Assembly (NCBI RefSeq): GCF_004210375.1
Contig: NC_134829.1
Coordinates: forward strand, 53,374,107 to 53,438,106
Source of the DNA: Tachypleus tridentatus
Taxonomy: Eukaryota > Arthropoda > Merostomata > Xiphosura > Limulidae
Direction of reading: 5' to 3'
DNA length: 64,000 nt
Position numbers and translations under genes: made by a program. Below the pieces are notes generated by a model. It worked only from the letters and a program-made list of their open reading frames with translations. It was not told the origin of the DNA and searched no databases. This document shows, one piece after another, positions 32,038 through 44,754 of this stretch (its first letter is position 1; each line of letters starts with the position of its first letter).

Positions 32038-35000
32038 AGAGCTTACTTTCTACTGTGTTTCTAAGTACATCAAATCAGCCAGAGCTTACTTTTTCTACTG
32101 AGTTTCTAGTGTTTCTAGTACACTGTAAATCAGCACAGAGCTTACTTTTCTACTGAGTTTCTAGTGTTTCAAAGTACATCAAATCAGCCAGAGCTTACTT
32201 TTCTACTGAGTTTCTAAGTACATCAAATCAGCCAGAGCTTACTTTTCTACTGAGTTTCTAAGTACATCAAATCAGCCAGTAGAGCCTAGTTTCTTTCTAC
32301 TGAGTTTCTAGTGTTTCTTGAGTACATCAAATCAGCCAGTAGTTTCTTACTTTTCTACTGAGTTTCTAGTGTTTCTAAGTACATCAAATCAGCCAGAGCT
32401 TACTTTTCTACTGAGTTTCTAGTGTTTCCGAGTACATCAAAGCCAGCCAGAGTTTTACTTTTCTTCTGAGTTTCTAGGTGTTTCAAAGTACATCAAATCA
32501 GCCAGAGCTTACTTTTCACTGAGTTTCTAAGGTACATCAAATCAGCCAGAGCTTACTTTTCTACTGAGTTCTGTGTACATCAATCAGCCAGAGCTTGCTT
32601 TTCCTACTGAGTTTCTTGTGTTTCTGAGTACATCAAATCAGCCAGAGCTTACTTTTTCTACTGAGTTTCTAAGTACATCAAATCAGCCAGAGCTTTCTAC
32701 TTTTCTACTGAGTGTTTCTGAGTACATCAAATCAGCCAGAGCTTACTTTTCTACTCATTGAGTTTCTAGTGTTTCCTGAAAGTACATCAAATCAGCCAGA
32801 GCTTCTCTTTTCTACTGAGTTTCTAGTGTTTCTGAGTACATCAAATCAGCCAGAGCTTACTTTTTCTACTGAGTTTCTAGTGTTTCTAAGTACATCAATC
32901 AGCCAGAGCTTCTTTTCTTTCACTGAGTTTCTTTGTGTTTCTGAGTACATCAAATCAGCCAGAGCTTACTCTTTCTACTGAGTTTCTAGTTTTCTGAGTG
33001 AACATCAAACAGCCAGAGCTTACTTTTCTACTGAGTTTCTAGTGTGTTCTAGTACATCAAATCAGCCAGAGCTTACTTTTCTACTGAGTTTCTAGTGTTT
33101 CTGAGTACATCAAATCAGCCAGAGCTTACTTTTCTACTGAGTTTCTAGTGTTTCTATAATAGATCAAATCAGCTAGTTTGGTACATCAAATCAATAGAGC
33201 TTACTCTTTTCTAACTGAGTTTCTGGTGTTTCTGAGGTACATCAAATCAGCCAGAGCTTACTTTTCTACTGAGTTTCTAGTTTCTGAGTACATCAAATCA
33301 GCCAGAGCTTACTTTTCTACTGAGTTACTTGTTTTGTAATACCAAATCAGCCAGAGCTTACTTTTCTACTGAGTTTCTAGTTTCTGAGTACATCAAATCA
33401 GCCAGAGCTTACTTTTCTCTGTGTTTCTAGTGTTTCAAGTACATCAAATCAGCCAGAGCTTACTTTTCTACTGAGTTTCTAGTGTCTTAAGTACATCAAA
33501 TCAGCCAGAGCTTACTTTTTCTACTGAGTTTCTAGTGTTTCTGAGTACATCAAATCAGCCAGACTTACTTACTTTTCTACTGAGTTTCTAGTGTTTCTAA
33601 GTACATCAAATCAGCCAGAGCTTACTCTTTTCTACTGAGTTTCTCTAGTGTTTCTTAAGTACATCAAATCAGCCAGAAAGTCCTCTACTTTTCTACTGAG
33701 TTTCTAAGTACATCAAATCAGCCAGAGCTTACTTTTCTACTGAGTTTCTAGTGTTTCTAAGTACATCAAATCAGCCAGAGCTTACTTTTCTCACTGAGTT
33801 TCTAGTGTTTCTAGTGTCATCAAATCAGCCAGAGCTCTACTTTTCTACCACTGAGTTTCTAGTGTTTCTAAGTACATCAAATCAGCCAGAGCTTACTTTT
33901 CTACTGAGTTTCTAGTGTTTCTGAGTACATCAAATCAGCCAGAGCTTACTTTTCTACTTTCTAGTGTTTCTAGTGTTACAGTAAATCAGCCAGAGACTTA
34001 CTTTTCTCTTTGAGTTTCTAGTGTTTCTAAGTACATCAAATCAGCCAGAGCTTACTTTTCTACTGAGGTTTCTAGTGTTTCTAAGTACATCAATCCCAGC
34101 CAGAGCTTACTTTTCTACTGAGTTTTCTAGTGCTTGAGTTTACATCAAATCAGCCAGAGCTTACTTTTCTACTGAGTTTCTAGTGTTTCTAAGTACATCA
34201 AATCAGCCAGAGCTTTACTTTTCTCTACTGAGTTTCTAGTGTTTCTAAGTACATCAAATCAGCCAGAGCTTACTTTTCTACTGAGTTTCTAGTGTTTCTG
34301 AGTACATGAAAATCAGCCAGAGCTTTACTTCTCTACTGAGTTTCTAGTGTTTCTAAGTACATCAAATCAGCCAGATTACTTTCTTTTCTACTGAGTTTCT
34401 AGTGTTTCGGTACATCAAATCAGCCAGAGCTTACTTTTCTACTGAGTTTCTAGTGTTTCTAGTACATCAAATCAGCCAGAGCTTACTTTTCTACAGAGTT
34501 TCTAGTGTTTCTAAGTACATCAAATCAGCCAGAGCTTACTCTCTTTCTACTGAGTTTCTAAGTACATCAAATCAGCCAGAGCTTACTTTTCTACTGAGTT
34601 TCTAGTGTTTCACATCAAATCAGCCAGAGCTTACTTTTCTACTGAGTTTCTAGTACATCAAATCAGCCAGAGCTTACTTTTCTACTGAGTTTCTAGTGTT
34701 TCTAAGTACATCAAATCAGCCAGAGCTTACTTTTCTACTGAGTTTCTAGTGTTTCTAAGTACATCAAATCAGCCAGAGCTTACTTTTCTACTGAGTTTCT
34801 AGTGTTTCTAAGTACATCAAATCAGCCAGAGCTTACTTTTCTACTGAGTTTCTAGTGTTTCTAAGTACATCAAATCAGCCAGAGCTTACTTTTCTACTGA
34901 GTTTCTAGTGTTTCTAAGTACATCAAATCAGCCAGAGCTTACTTTTCTACTGAGTTTCTAGTGTTTCTAAGTACATCAAATCAGCCAGAGCTTACTTCTT

Positions 35001-38000
35001 TCTCTCACTGAGTTTCTAGTGTTTCTAAGTACATCAAATCAGCCAGAGCTTACTTTTCTACTGAATTTCTTCTAAGTACATCAAATCAGCCAGAGCTTAC
35101 TTTTCTACTGAGTTTCTAGTGTTTCTAAGTACATCAAATCAGCCAGAGCTTACTTTTTCTACTGAGTTTCTAAGTGACATCAAATCAGCCAGAGCTTACT
35201 TTTCTACTGAGTTTCTAGTGTTTCTGGTACATCAAATCAGCCAGCTTACTTTTCTACTGAGTTTCTAGTGTTTCTGAGTACATCAAATCAGCCAGAGCTT
35301 ACTTTCTTTCTTTGAGTTTCTAGTGTTTCTAAGTACATCAAATCAGCCAGAGCTTACTCTTTTCTTTGAGTTTCTAGTGTTTCTGAGTACATCAAATCAG
35401 CCAGAGCTTACTTTCTTACTTTTCTACTGAGTTTCTAGTGTTTCTGAGTACATCAAATCAGCCAGAGCTTACTTTTCTACTGAGTTTCTAGTGTTTCTAA
35501 GTACAAATCAGCCAGAGCTTACTTTTTCTACCTGAGTTTCTAGTGTTTCTAAGTACATCAAATCAGCCAGAGCTTACTTTTCTACTGAGTTTCTAGTGTT
35601 TCTAAGTACATCAAATCAGCCAGAGCTTACTTTTCTACTGAGTTTCTAGTGTTTCTGAGTACATCAAATCAGCCAGAGCTTACTTTTCTCTGAGTTTCTA
35701 GTGTTTCTGAGTACATCAAATCAGCCAGAGCTTGAGCTTTCCCTGAGAGTTTCTAGTGTTTCAAAGTACATCAAATCAGTCCAGAGCTTACTTTTCATTC
35801 TACTGAGTTTCTAAGTACATCAAATCAGCCAGAGCTTACTTTTCTACTGAGTTTCTAAGTACATCAAATCAAAGCCAGAGCTTACTTTTCTACTGAGTTT
35901 CTAAGTACATCAAATCAGCCAGAGCTTACTTTTCTACTGAGTTTCTAGTGTTTCTAAGTACATCAAATCAGCCAGAGCTTACTTTTCTACTGAGTTTCTA
36001 GTGTTTCTAAGTACATCAAATCAGCCAGAACTTATTTCTTTTCCACTGAGTTTCTAGTGTTTCTAAGTACATCAAATCAGCCAGAGCTTACTTTTCTACT
36101 GAGTTTCTAGTGTTTCTAAGTACATCAAATCAGCCAGAGCTTACTTTTCTACTGAGTTTCTAGTGTTTCTAAGTACATCAAATCAGCCAGAACTTATTTC
36201 TTCTACTGAGTTTCTAGTGTTTCTAAGTACATCAAATCAGCCAGAGCTTACTTTTCTACTGAATTTCTAAGTACATCAAATCAGCCAGAGCTTACTTCTT
36301 CTACTGAGTTTCTAGTGTTTCTAAGTACATCAAATCAGCCAGAGCTTACTTTCTACTGAGTTTCTAGTGTTTCTAAGTACATCAAATCAGCCAGAGCTTA
36401 CTTTTCTACTGAGTTTCTAGTGTTTCTAAGTACATCAAATCAGCCAGTTTACTTTTCTACTGAGTTTCTAGTGTTTCTGAGTACATCAAATCAGCCAGAG
36501 CTTTACTTTTCTACTGAGTTTCTTCTAGTGTTTCTAAGTACATCAAATCAGCCAGAGCTTATTTTTCTTTACTGAGTTTCTAGTGTTTCTAAGTACATCA
36601 AATCAGCCAGAGCTTACTTTTCTACTGAGTTTCTAGTGTTTCTGAGTACATCAAATCAGCCAGAGCTTACTTTTCTACTGAGTTTCTAGTGTTTCTAAGT
36701 ACATCAAATCAGCCAGAGCTTACTTTTCTACTGAGTTTCTAGTGTTTCTGAGTACATCAAATCAGCCAGAGCTTACTTTTCTACTGAGTTTCTAGTGTTT
36801 CTGAGTACATCAAATCAGCCAGAGCTTACTTTCTTCCTCTGAGTTTCTAGTGTTTCTAAGTACATCAAATCAGCCAGAGCTTACTTTTCTACTGAGTTTC
36901 TAAGTACATCAAACTCAGCCAGAGCTTACTTTCTCTACTGAGAGTTTCTAAGTACATCAAATCAGCCAGAGCTTACTTTTTCTACTGAGTTTCTAAGTAC
37001 ATCAAATCAGCCAGAGAGCTTACTTTTCTAATGAGTTTCTAGTGTTTCTGAGTACATCAAATCAGCCAGAGCTTACTTTTCTACTGAGTTTCTAGTGTTT
37101 CTGAGTACATCAAATCAGCCAGAGCTTACTTTTTTCACTGAGTTTCTAGTGTTTCTAAGTACATCAAATCAGCCAGAGCTTACTTTTCTACTGAGTTTCT
37201 AGTGTTTCTAAGTACATCAAATCAGCCAGAGCTTACTTTTCTACTGAGTTTCTAGTGTTTCTAAGTACATCAAATCAGCCAGAGCTTTATTTTTTCTACT
37301 GAGTTTCTAGTGTTTCTAAGTACATCAAATCAGCCAGAGCTTACTTTTTTCTACTGAGTTTCTAGTGTTTCTAAGTACATCAAATCAGCCAGAGCTTACT
37401 TTTCTCACTGAGTGTTTCTAAGTACATCAAATCAGCCAGAGCTTACTTTTCTACTGAATTTCTAAGTACATCAAATCAGCCAGAGCTTACTTTTCTACTG
37501 AGTTTCTAGTGTTTCTAAGTACATCAAATCAGCCAGAGAGCTTACTTTTCTACAGAATTTCTAGTGTTTCTAAGTACATCAAATCAGCCAGAGCTTACTT
37601 TTCTACTGAGTTTCTAGTGTTTCTAAGTACATCAAATCAGCCAGAGCTTACTTTTCTACAGAAGTTTCTAGTGTTTCTGAGTACATCAAATCAGCCAGAA
37701 CTTACTTTTCTTTTGAGTTTCTAGTGTTTCTAAGTACATCAAATCAGCCAGAGCTTACTTTTCTACTGAGTTTCTAGTGTTTCTAAGTACATCAAATCAG
37801 CCAGAGCTTACTTTTCTACTGAGTTTCTAGTGTTTCTAAGTACATCAAATCAGCCAGAGCTTACTCTTTTCTACTGAGTTTCTAGTGTTTCTAAGTACAC
37901 CAAATCAGCCAGAGCTTACTTTTCTACTGAATTTCTAGTGTAGTACATCAAATCAGCCAGAGTTACTACTTTTCTACTGAGTTTCTAGTGTTTCTAAGTA

Positions 38001-38870
38001 CATCAAATCAGCCAGAGCTTACTTTTCTACTGAATTTCTAGTGTTTCCAAGTACATCAAATCAGCCAGAGCTTACTTTTCTCACTGAGTTTCTAGTGTTT
38101 CTAAGTACATCAAATCAGCCAGTTTACTTTTCTACTGAGTTTCTAGTGTTTCTGAGTACATCAAATCAGCCAGAACTTACTTTTCTTTGAGTTTCTAGTG
38201 TTTCTAAGTACATCAAATCAGCCAGAGCTTACTTTTCTTTTGAGTTTCTAGTGTTTCTAAGTACATCAAATCAGCCAGAACTTACATTTTCTACTGAGTT
38301 TCTAGTGTTTCTGAGTATATGAAATCAGCCAGAACTTACTTTTTTTTGAGTTTCTAGTGTTTCTAAGTACATCAAATCAGCCAGAGCTTACTTTTCTTTT
38401 GAGTTTCTAGTGTTTCTAAGTACATCAAATCAGCCAGAGCTTACTTTTCTACTGAGTTTCTAGTGTTTCTAAGTACATCAAATCAGCCAGAGCTTACTTT
38501 TCTACTGAGGTTCTAGTGTTTCTAAGTACATCAAATCAGCCAGAGCTTACTTTTCTTTTGAGGTTCTAGTGTTTCTAAGTACATCAAATCAGCCAGAGCT
38601 TACTTTTCTACTGAGTTTCTAGTGTTTCTAAGTACATCAAATCAGCCAGAGCTTACTTTTCTACTGAGGTTCTAGTGTTTCTAAGCACATCAAATCAGCC
38701 AGAGCTTACTTTTCTACTGAGTTTCTAGTGTTTCTAAGTACATCAAATCAGCCAGAGCTTACTTTTCTACTGAGTTTCTAGTGTTTCTGAGTACATCAAA
38801 TCAGCCAGAGCTTACTTTTCTACTGAGTTTCTAGTGTTTCTAAGCACATCAAATCAGCGAGATGTTACTT
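32038..38870. repeat. 53-bp minisatellite array, at least 6.8 kb
   Basis: Around 130 units contain TCTAGTGTTTCTAAGTACATC, then AAATCAGCCAGAGCTTAC and TTTTCTACTGAG; successive units at 34,741 and 34,794 give 53 bp. A shorter unit lacking AGTGTTTCT is interspersed. Units next to the gap (32,038-34,500) carry many indels, whereas 34,600-38,850 is much cleaner. The array ends at TACATTTGTATATTTTACTG. Plus-strand frames of the type KYIKSARAYF are the repeat translated. Confidence 0.97.
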
Positions 38871-39709
38871 TTATACATTTGTATATTTTACTGAAACACT
38901 AAAGTGTAATTCAGGTGAACATTTTATCAAGTGATTTGGGATCATACTTTAACTTTTGAACATGTAAGAAAACTTAACAAAATCCAAAAATATTAACTGT
39001 ATTTGTGTGTGTGTGTTTTAATTTTAGTTTATGTGCAAGAATTTAAGTGAATTGTATACTGAAAGCTAAATATAAATATAAGACATATTGGAAAACTAGA
39101 GTTTACATATATGACTGAGATTTGATTGGTAAAACAAAATAATAGAATTTAAAATTAAACAGGTATAAATGTATACATTACTTCAAGGTTATGCACAGCA
39201 AGTTACCTCATGAGGAAAACAACATTATTTATGTGAACAGTGGTCTGAGAAGACAGTAGCCAATATGATAGATTGATATTGAGTTTACTTTATAAAATAA
39301 ATTTAGAAACTGGCCCTTGAAACTTTATCTACTTTCAAGATTGACAGTGTTAATTTACCTTGGGGTGTGTTAGTTACATCAGAAAATATTTAGATTACTG
39401 TTAAACCTTTCAAATATGAAATTTTAAAATGCAAATAACACAACTAACTAGAAGTGAAATGTAAATATAATTTAATTGTCACTCTAACTGTAACACATGT
39501 GTGTAAGGAGCAACCAAAGTGCAATTGGGAACAAAGTGGTTATGTGTGAGAGAGCCATTATGAAGTAACACAAGTACTCTACTTTGAAAACAGTAATATG
39601 TGAGTGTTCAGGTTGTAGAACAATCAATATGAGATATGTTGGGATTTTTCTTCTTCTGTCAGCTACTCTAAACAAAGAATGCTGCAGTTGAAACGCGTTT
39701 GTCTTACAG
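38871..39709. other. Probable intron or upstream flank of host gene
   Basis: AT-rich unique sequence leads to a good 3' splice site, TTTGTCTTACAG, ending at 39,709. A GT run lies near 39,005. No element is seen. Confidence 0.4.
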
Positions 39710-39895
39710 GTTTCTTGTTTGGCAAGAGAAGCCTTTAGTGCAATGAAAGGACTCCAACAACCACATGTGTTGTGTGGGAGGTTTAACATACCTGCAAATG
39801 GTCCAGCCTACCAGCTTTTGAAAGATGGTTACCTTAGCAATGAGATGATTGAAGACTTACAGGCCAGAAAAGATGTTTCACTTCCTGGAAAAGAG
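39710..39895 (+). CDS. Exon of an unidentified host protein
   Basis: An exon-like block of 186 nt (62 codons, phase 0 at both ends) lies between a strong acceptor (TTTGTCTTACAG) and a strong donor (GAG|GTAAGA). The peptide starts VSCLAREAFSAMKGLQQPH and continues through CGRFNIPANGPAYQLLKDGY to a charged end, EDLQARKDVSLPGKE. Composition, splice sites and frame preservation favour real coding sequence. It has no signal peptide or membrane segment, and I do not recognise the family. The frame continues past the donor into low-quality sequence, which supports the exon ending here. It starts about 840 bp after the 53-bp array, so that array may lie inside an intron. Confidence 0.6.
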
Positions 39896-42800
39896 GTAAG
39901 ACTGCTTGCCGTGCCGCCAGTAGAAACTTCAATCATAGCCTTGATACAGACAGTACATGTCCTTAACAATTTGTTTGCCCACTAGTTTACATGAAACTGA
40001 ATCAATATATCTGCTTCAAAGATTGTCATACTCCATGTTTTCAACCTTTGACTAAATTTTAGTAAGCTAATCGGTTTTATAAAGGTTTGTGTGATAATAG
40101 TACGACGTGATGTGAAGGTTGAGAATCTTGCTGATAAGTTGTGTTTCTTTCTATATTAGTATATTAACAGAAATAACAAAGATCAACTGAAAGATAATGA
40201 ATGAAGATTAGTGGGTGGTACTCGTGTTTTAGAGTTCTCATTTTTTCATCACCAAAAGGAAGAATTAAAATAAGTTATTCATGTAATTATTCTTCTAACC
40301 AAGTTCTACCAGTTGAAACAAACAAGCACTTGTTTTACAGATATGTTATGTGAAGGCTGGCTTTCTTGTTTGGTTAGGATGCTTCACTTATTTTTGTGTT
40401 CAGTGAATCATCTGTTTTGGTATGGCCTTTAGTTATGCTCTTTCTTCCAGTCATTAGCTATCAAGACTGTTGTCCCTGAAGGGATTCATTCCTCTTTGGT
40501 TGTCTCCATAAGCTATACATGTGTTTCTATCCAGAGGATATTTGTGGTCTTTCTCAACAAAGGCCTATAAAATTATTTATTTTTAAGAAAAAAACTTTGG
40601 ACTGTTTTGACGAGTAACCTTAATGTTAGAGTGGATGCTCTTTAGATATGAATTTTAATAAATCAAAGTGAATTTTCTGTACATTCCTTGTCACAATTGA
40701 GTGAAATGAAAAAAGTGTACTGAACATTTCATTAAAAACAAACTATTAATGGTGCCTCATTCATGTTTTAATTAATAGAGCAACTTAAGCGAATTTACTG
40801 GTTGCGTTTAGAGCCTTTTCTTTTGAAATTTCTGTCAGTACAATAATTGGATGTTACCACTAACTTTTAAACTGAGTTTTCATCTGTTTCAGTGATTTCT
40901 TCTTGTGCATGTTTATCTTCAAAACTTTCAACATAATTTGTTTAAAGATTTTATTCCGAGTTCATTCACATACCTTTTATTTGGTTCAGTGTCACACTTT
41001 GGGTGAGGATATCATCTTGGAAAAGAAAAGAAGTCAGATATTGGCAAGTTCCACAGTATCTTGCTGGAAAGAGGCAGAGCATAATATGTTGTGGTGATTA
41101 TTGTACTATAGAAATTTTGATATAAAAAAATGAGATCGTGAAGTTACATTTAAGCCTTGAGGAAAACATGAAAACTTATTTTAACAATAAACTGAATACC
41201 CTTATTTATGTATGTAGAATGCTGCTCTGGTGAACCTGTTATGGAAGGCATTTCAACATCCGTCATCACATCTTCAGTAGCTGCTACTCAACTGTCAAGG
41301 CATGTAGTAGTTTTTTATAATTACTGGTGATATTGTTTTCATAAACATAGATTATAGAAATAATATATTACTTCTAGAATCTTCCCTTAAATTCCTTGTT
41401 AATGTGAAATTGTGTTTTATACTTTCTAATTAGTATAAGTAAAACTCCAAACTTTACAATAATCCTAATTATTAGTTTTGTACCCTTGTTACCATCAGGG
41501 CCATTTGAAAGTACCACTCTTAGTAATTCAGCCATCAGTCTGGCTGCTAAAAATTTTAATACTGATATGTGAGATGGTGCATAGAAATTTGTTACATTTG
41601 GCCTGCATCTATTTTATTTAAATGGTATGTCAAAGAGAATTTTAAAATGAAGTAAATTGATTGTGGTGGTCTGATATTTCTAGTATTAGTCAATGTTCAC
41701 ACTGTTTTCAACAACATATTCAATACAGTTGTTAGAGTTACAGCTGTTTTCTTTAGTCTAAAATACAAAAGTTGAAAAGAAGATTAGAAAATCGGACTGA
41801 AGTCAGTAATTATTATAAGTAAAATGTTAATTTCTGATCAAACTAAACGTAACTTTTCCATTAGTATGACTAATTAAATACACTCTTTTACCTTCCTATT
41901 TATAAAGATTAGTAAAGAAAGGAAGTAAGTCTTTGTTTGACTCTGAGTTTGGCTCATTTACCATTTCTGTTGGTCAGATAAAAAAATTCACTATGGCATT
42001 GAAAGTTTAGAAGAACTTAACCTTTCCACATAGGTTGGGGTCAAAGGCCATGTCATCACATTTGTTGACTTCAATTCTAAATTTTAATAAACTATTATTT
42101 CATGAATTTTTTGTCAGTAAGTTTGGTTTTAAATTTTGTGATTTGAAAGTAAATATTAAAAATACTGTTAAATATTGATATATTATGACATGTGGTATGT
42201 TGAATGCAGCACTGGTTCAAATTAGGTTTCTGTGATAACAAAGTACTAAGTCTATAGTTTTGTATGAAATAGGAGCTCAAATTACCAAAATTGACAAGTA
42301 AGACTATAAAGGTAAGAACCTCAGCTTCATTTGGCTGAGATATGGCTTATGTACCGAAGTCAAACACAGTAACTTCATTGGTTAGGCAGTATGCAAAAGA
42401 AATACAAAATGCATAATAAACCTTAAGACTTAAAAAAAAAAATCTCATATCTCATTAACATACACTTACTAATTTAAAAGTAATAGCATGATAGTTATAA
42501 CAAACACAAAATGGCTATGAAGTCAATCCCAGGGGCTGAGCACATGCTGAAAGAGTTGAGATTTAGAACGAAGTGCAGAAAATGTCTTTAACTTTTGATA
42601 ACAGACAAAAAAAAGTTCAAAAAATTATATTTTAACAAAGTTTAAAATAGTTTTAAAACATTTGAAATTGGTTGAAAAACATTTGTTTCTGAATGTTTTG
42701 TCTTCATATGGATTCAGATGTAGAATTTGTTTGGGAAGGCATGTTTACCATCTGTGGTAATTTTCAGAAATTACATGTGAAGTATCTAGCTTTCTTAAAA

Positions 42801-43321
42801 CAGTTTTGTATTCTTGATTAAAACTAATGTGTGACTCGTGTTCAATGTTTATCATCATGGGTACTACTGTTGTTCCTAAAGAGAAACTAACCTCTATAAT
42901 TTTGACAGTGAAGAAATGTGTTGCTCAATGTGTGATATAGGTTACCTGGACATTTTCTCTAATTGATGTAGCAAGTTAAACTTATTAAAACTCTTCAGGG
43001 AGGGACAGTTGGTAGTTAGCTGATTACTTGCTTAACCATCAAATGCAAACTAACTTATTGCACTGGACCATTCTGATATAACTTTTAATAAAGAGCTACT
43101 CTCAGGGTTGTTTTGGACTGTTGGGTATCTACAGACTATTATACAATTACATCAATTGATAATCTAAGTTAAATTCTTACAAGTTCATCCAACATAATAA
43201 TTTTCCCCACAGTAATTGGATATATAATAAGTTTGTACCAACTCTGTATATATTTTTGTGTTACTTTTACATATTTTCGCCTAAAAGCACTTTATTAATG
43301 CTTGGTTTATGTCTGTAACAG
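39896..43321 (+). other. Intronic region with weaker candidate exons
   Basis: Mostly AT-rich sequence of intron type. Possible small exons are: from 40,451 after TTTCTTCCAG (peptide SLAIKTVVPEG); from 40,990 after TTTGGTTCAG (peptide CHTLGEDIILEKKRSQ, with donor-like sites at several points); and 41,218-41,299 (peptide CCSGEPVMEGISTSVITSS, with only a GC-type donor). Their phases do not all fit together, so none is called as CDS. Confidence 0.35.
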
Positions 43322-43483
43322 GGCTGTGAGTTAGTGATACCAGAAACAGAACCTGGAAAAACAAAGACTTCACCAAATTTGGTGTGGTTCAGCTCTGATT
43401 CCTTAAACACTGTTGGTGTACTGGACATTGAATCATCACTATTGTCTTGTGGGTTTGAAAGCCTGAAGGCAGACATTGCATTT
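43322..43483 (+). CDS. Probable exon of the same unidentified gene
   Basis: The acceptor GTCTGTAACAG ends at 43,321. The frame reads GCELVIPETEPGKTKTSPN, then WFSSDSLNTVGVLDIESS and GFESLKADIAF to a donor-like TTT|GTGAGC. This gives 162 nt (54 codons) in phase 0, compatible with the exons at 39,710 and 44,569. Without the splice the frame would stop at a TAA at 43,499. The serine- and threonine-rich character suggests a disordered linker. The open frame on the opposite strand (43,267-43,497) is considered its shadow. Confidence 0.45.
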
Positions 43484-44568
43484 GTGAGCTCATGCACTTA
43501 AATGTGTAAAGAAAGTTGTCCCACTATTGGTGTTTGTGTTTTTAAAGAAAATGATAAACATAAAGTTTTAAACCATTGTCATTGAGTGTATTAGAAATAC
43601 AGGATTCTTTTTAACATAGTGCTGATATGTTAACAATTAATTTTGATCATATCTATATCATTACATTTTGTTGACGCATTACTTTATTCATTATTTTCAA
43701 ATCATTTGCAATATATGTTCGCTTTTAGGTGCCCATTTTATTTGTTGACATATTTCATTATAAATTCTCTTCACCTCTGTGTCTAAGTTTAGTACACTTA
43801 GCATTTCATTGTATCACTAATCACATCATAAAGCACATTCATGATTGAAATAAATTGTAAATGGGAGATGGTCTGAATTTCTAGAAAGATTTCCATGTGA
43901 TAACTACTTAACTCTGAATTCACATATTCACTTTAACTAACCCAAAATTTGTTTGATATATTAATGAAAACCTTTTGTTTTGTGCACATGCATAGTAGTA
44001 AGTTTTCACCCACATAGAGTTAATTATATTTTAAAACACATGTGGTTGAGTGATATGTCTACATGAAAACCTTTCTTCTTTGATCATTCTCACTTTTAGT
44101 ATTTCAATCATCCATTTCATCAGAATCATTGTTTGTATGAATTAGTGTTTTCCCACAAACATTTCAGCTTCTTTTAACAACTTTCTTTAACTATCTGCTG
44201 ACAACAAAGTTGTTTACTGTCACCGACAACCACTCAGTCTTATTTTGTAAGATTGATACTAGTTGAATTTAAATCTTTGGTTATGAACTTGTCTCAGACA
44301 TGTATTTTATACAATCATTGAGTTAGAAAATAGAGTATTTTTGTCCTGTACACAGTTTTAAATTTGTTTCTTGGTATTTTAACATATGAAAACTTGTACC
44401 TGAATTGTGCGTGTTTTCGATTGTACTCTGACAAAACTTCCTTCTGACTTGTGTGACGTGTTTCTTGGTAATACGCTCTATACTTAAATGTTATAATGAA
44501 GTTTTTCTTTACCTTATCTTCTGCAAACTCAGTTTTCCCCCCCTACTTTTAAGTTAACATTGTAGCAG
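43484..44568 (+). other. Probable intron
   Basis: AT-rich, without repeats, ending in a pyrimidine tract (TTTTCCCCCCCTACTTTT) and GTAGCAG at 44,568. Confidence 0.4.
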
Positions 44569-44754
44569 AAATCTCCATCTATACAAGTAAGAGATGCTGA
44601 ATCAGAGGTGGTTTTTGAAACTGAACCGAATGAAATGTTTGTTCCTCTTAACTTTGACCTTGTAACTGTGAAATGCTCACTAATATTAACAGTATCATTG
44701 CTTTTGTCAGATGAGTATGGATTTTGTGTGTTACGTCGTGAGTTGGTGTGTTAG
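44569..44754 (+). CDS. Probable exon, possibly the last one
   Basis: After the acceptor at 44,568, the phase-0 frame reads KSPSIQVRDAESEVVFETEP, then EMFVPLNFDLVTVKCS, and is open to a TAG at 44,752-44,754. There are two alternative ends: a very early donor CAA|GTAAGA after six codons, or CGTC|GTGAGT at 44,737. If neither is used this is the 3'-terminal exon, and the AATAAA at about 45,538 could be the polyadenylation signal. The residues upstream look coding; those after about codon 40 (LILTVSLLLS) are less convincing. The family is not recognised. Confidence 0.4.
   Translation, partial: KSPSIQVRDAESEVVFETEPNEMFVPLNFDLVTVKCSLILTVSLLLSDEYGFCVLRRELVC

Noticed and set aside
31535..32101. 188-residue open frame starting at ATG
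   Set aside because: It consists almost entirely of undetermined residues over the 500-N gap and then reads into the 53-bp repeat.
43267..43497. Minus-strand frame of 76 codons
   Set aside because: It overlaps the better supported plus-strand exon at 43,322-43,483, which has splice sites and compatible phase.
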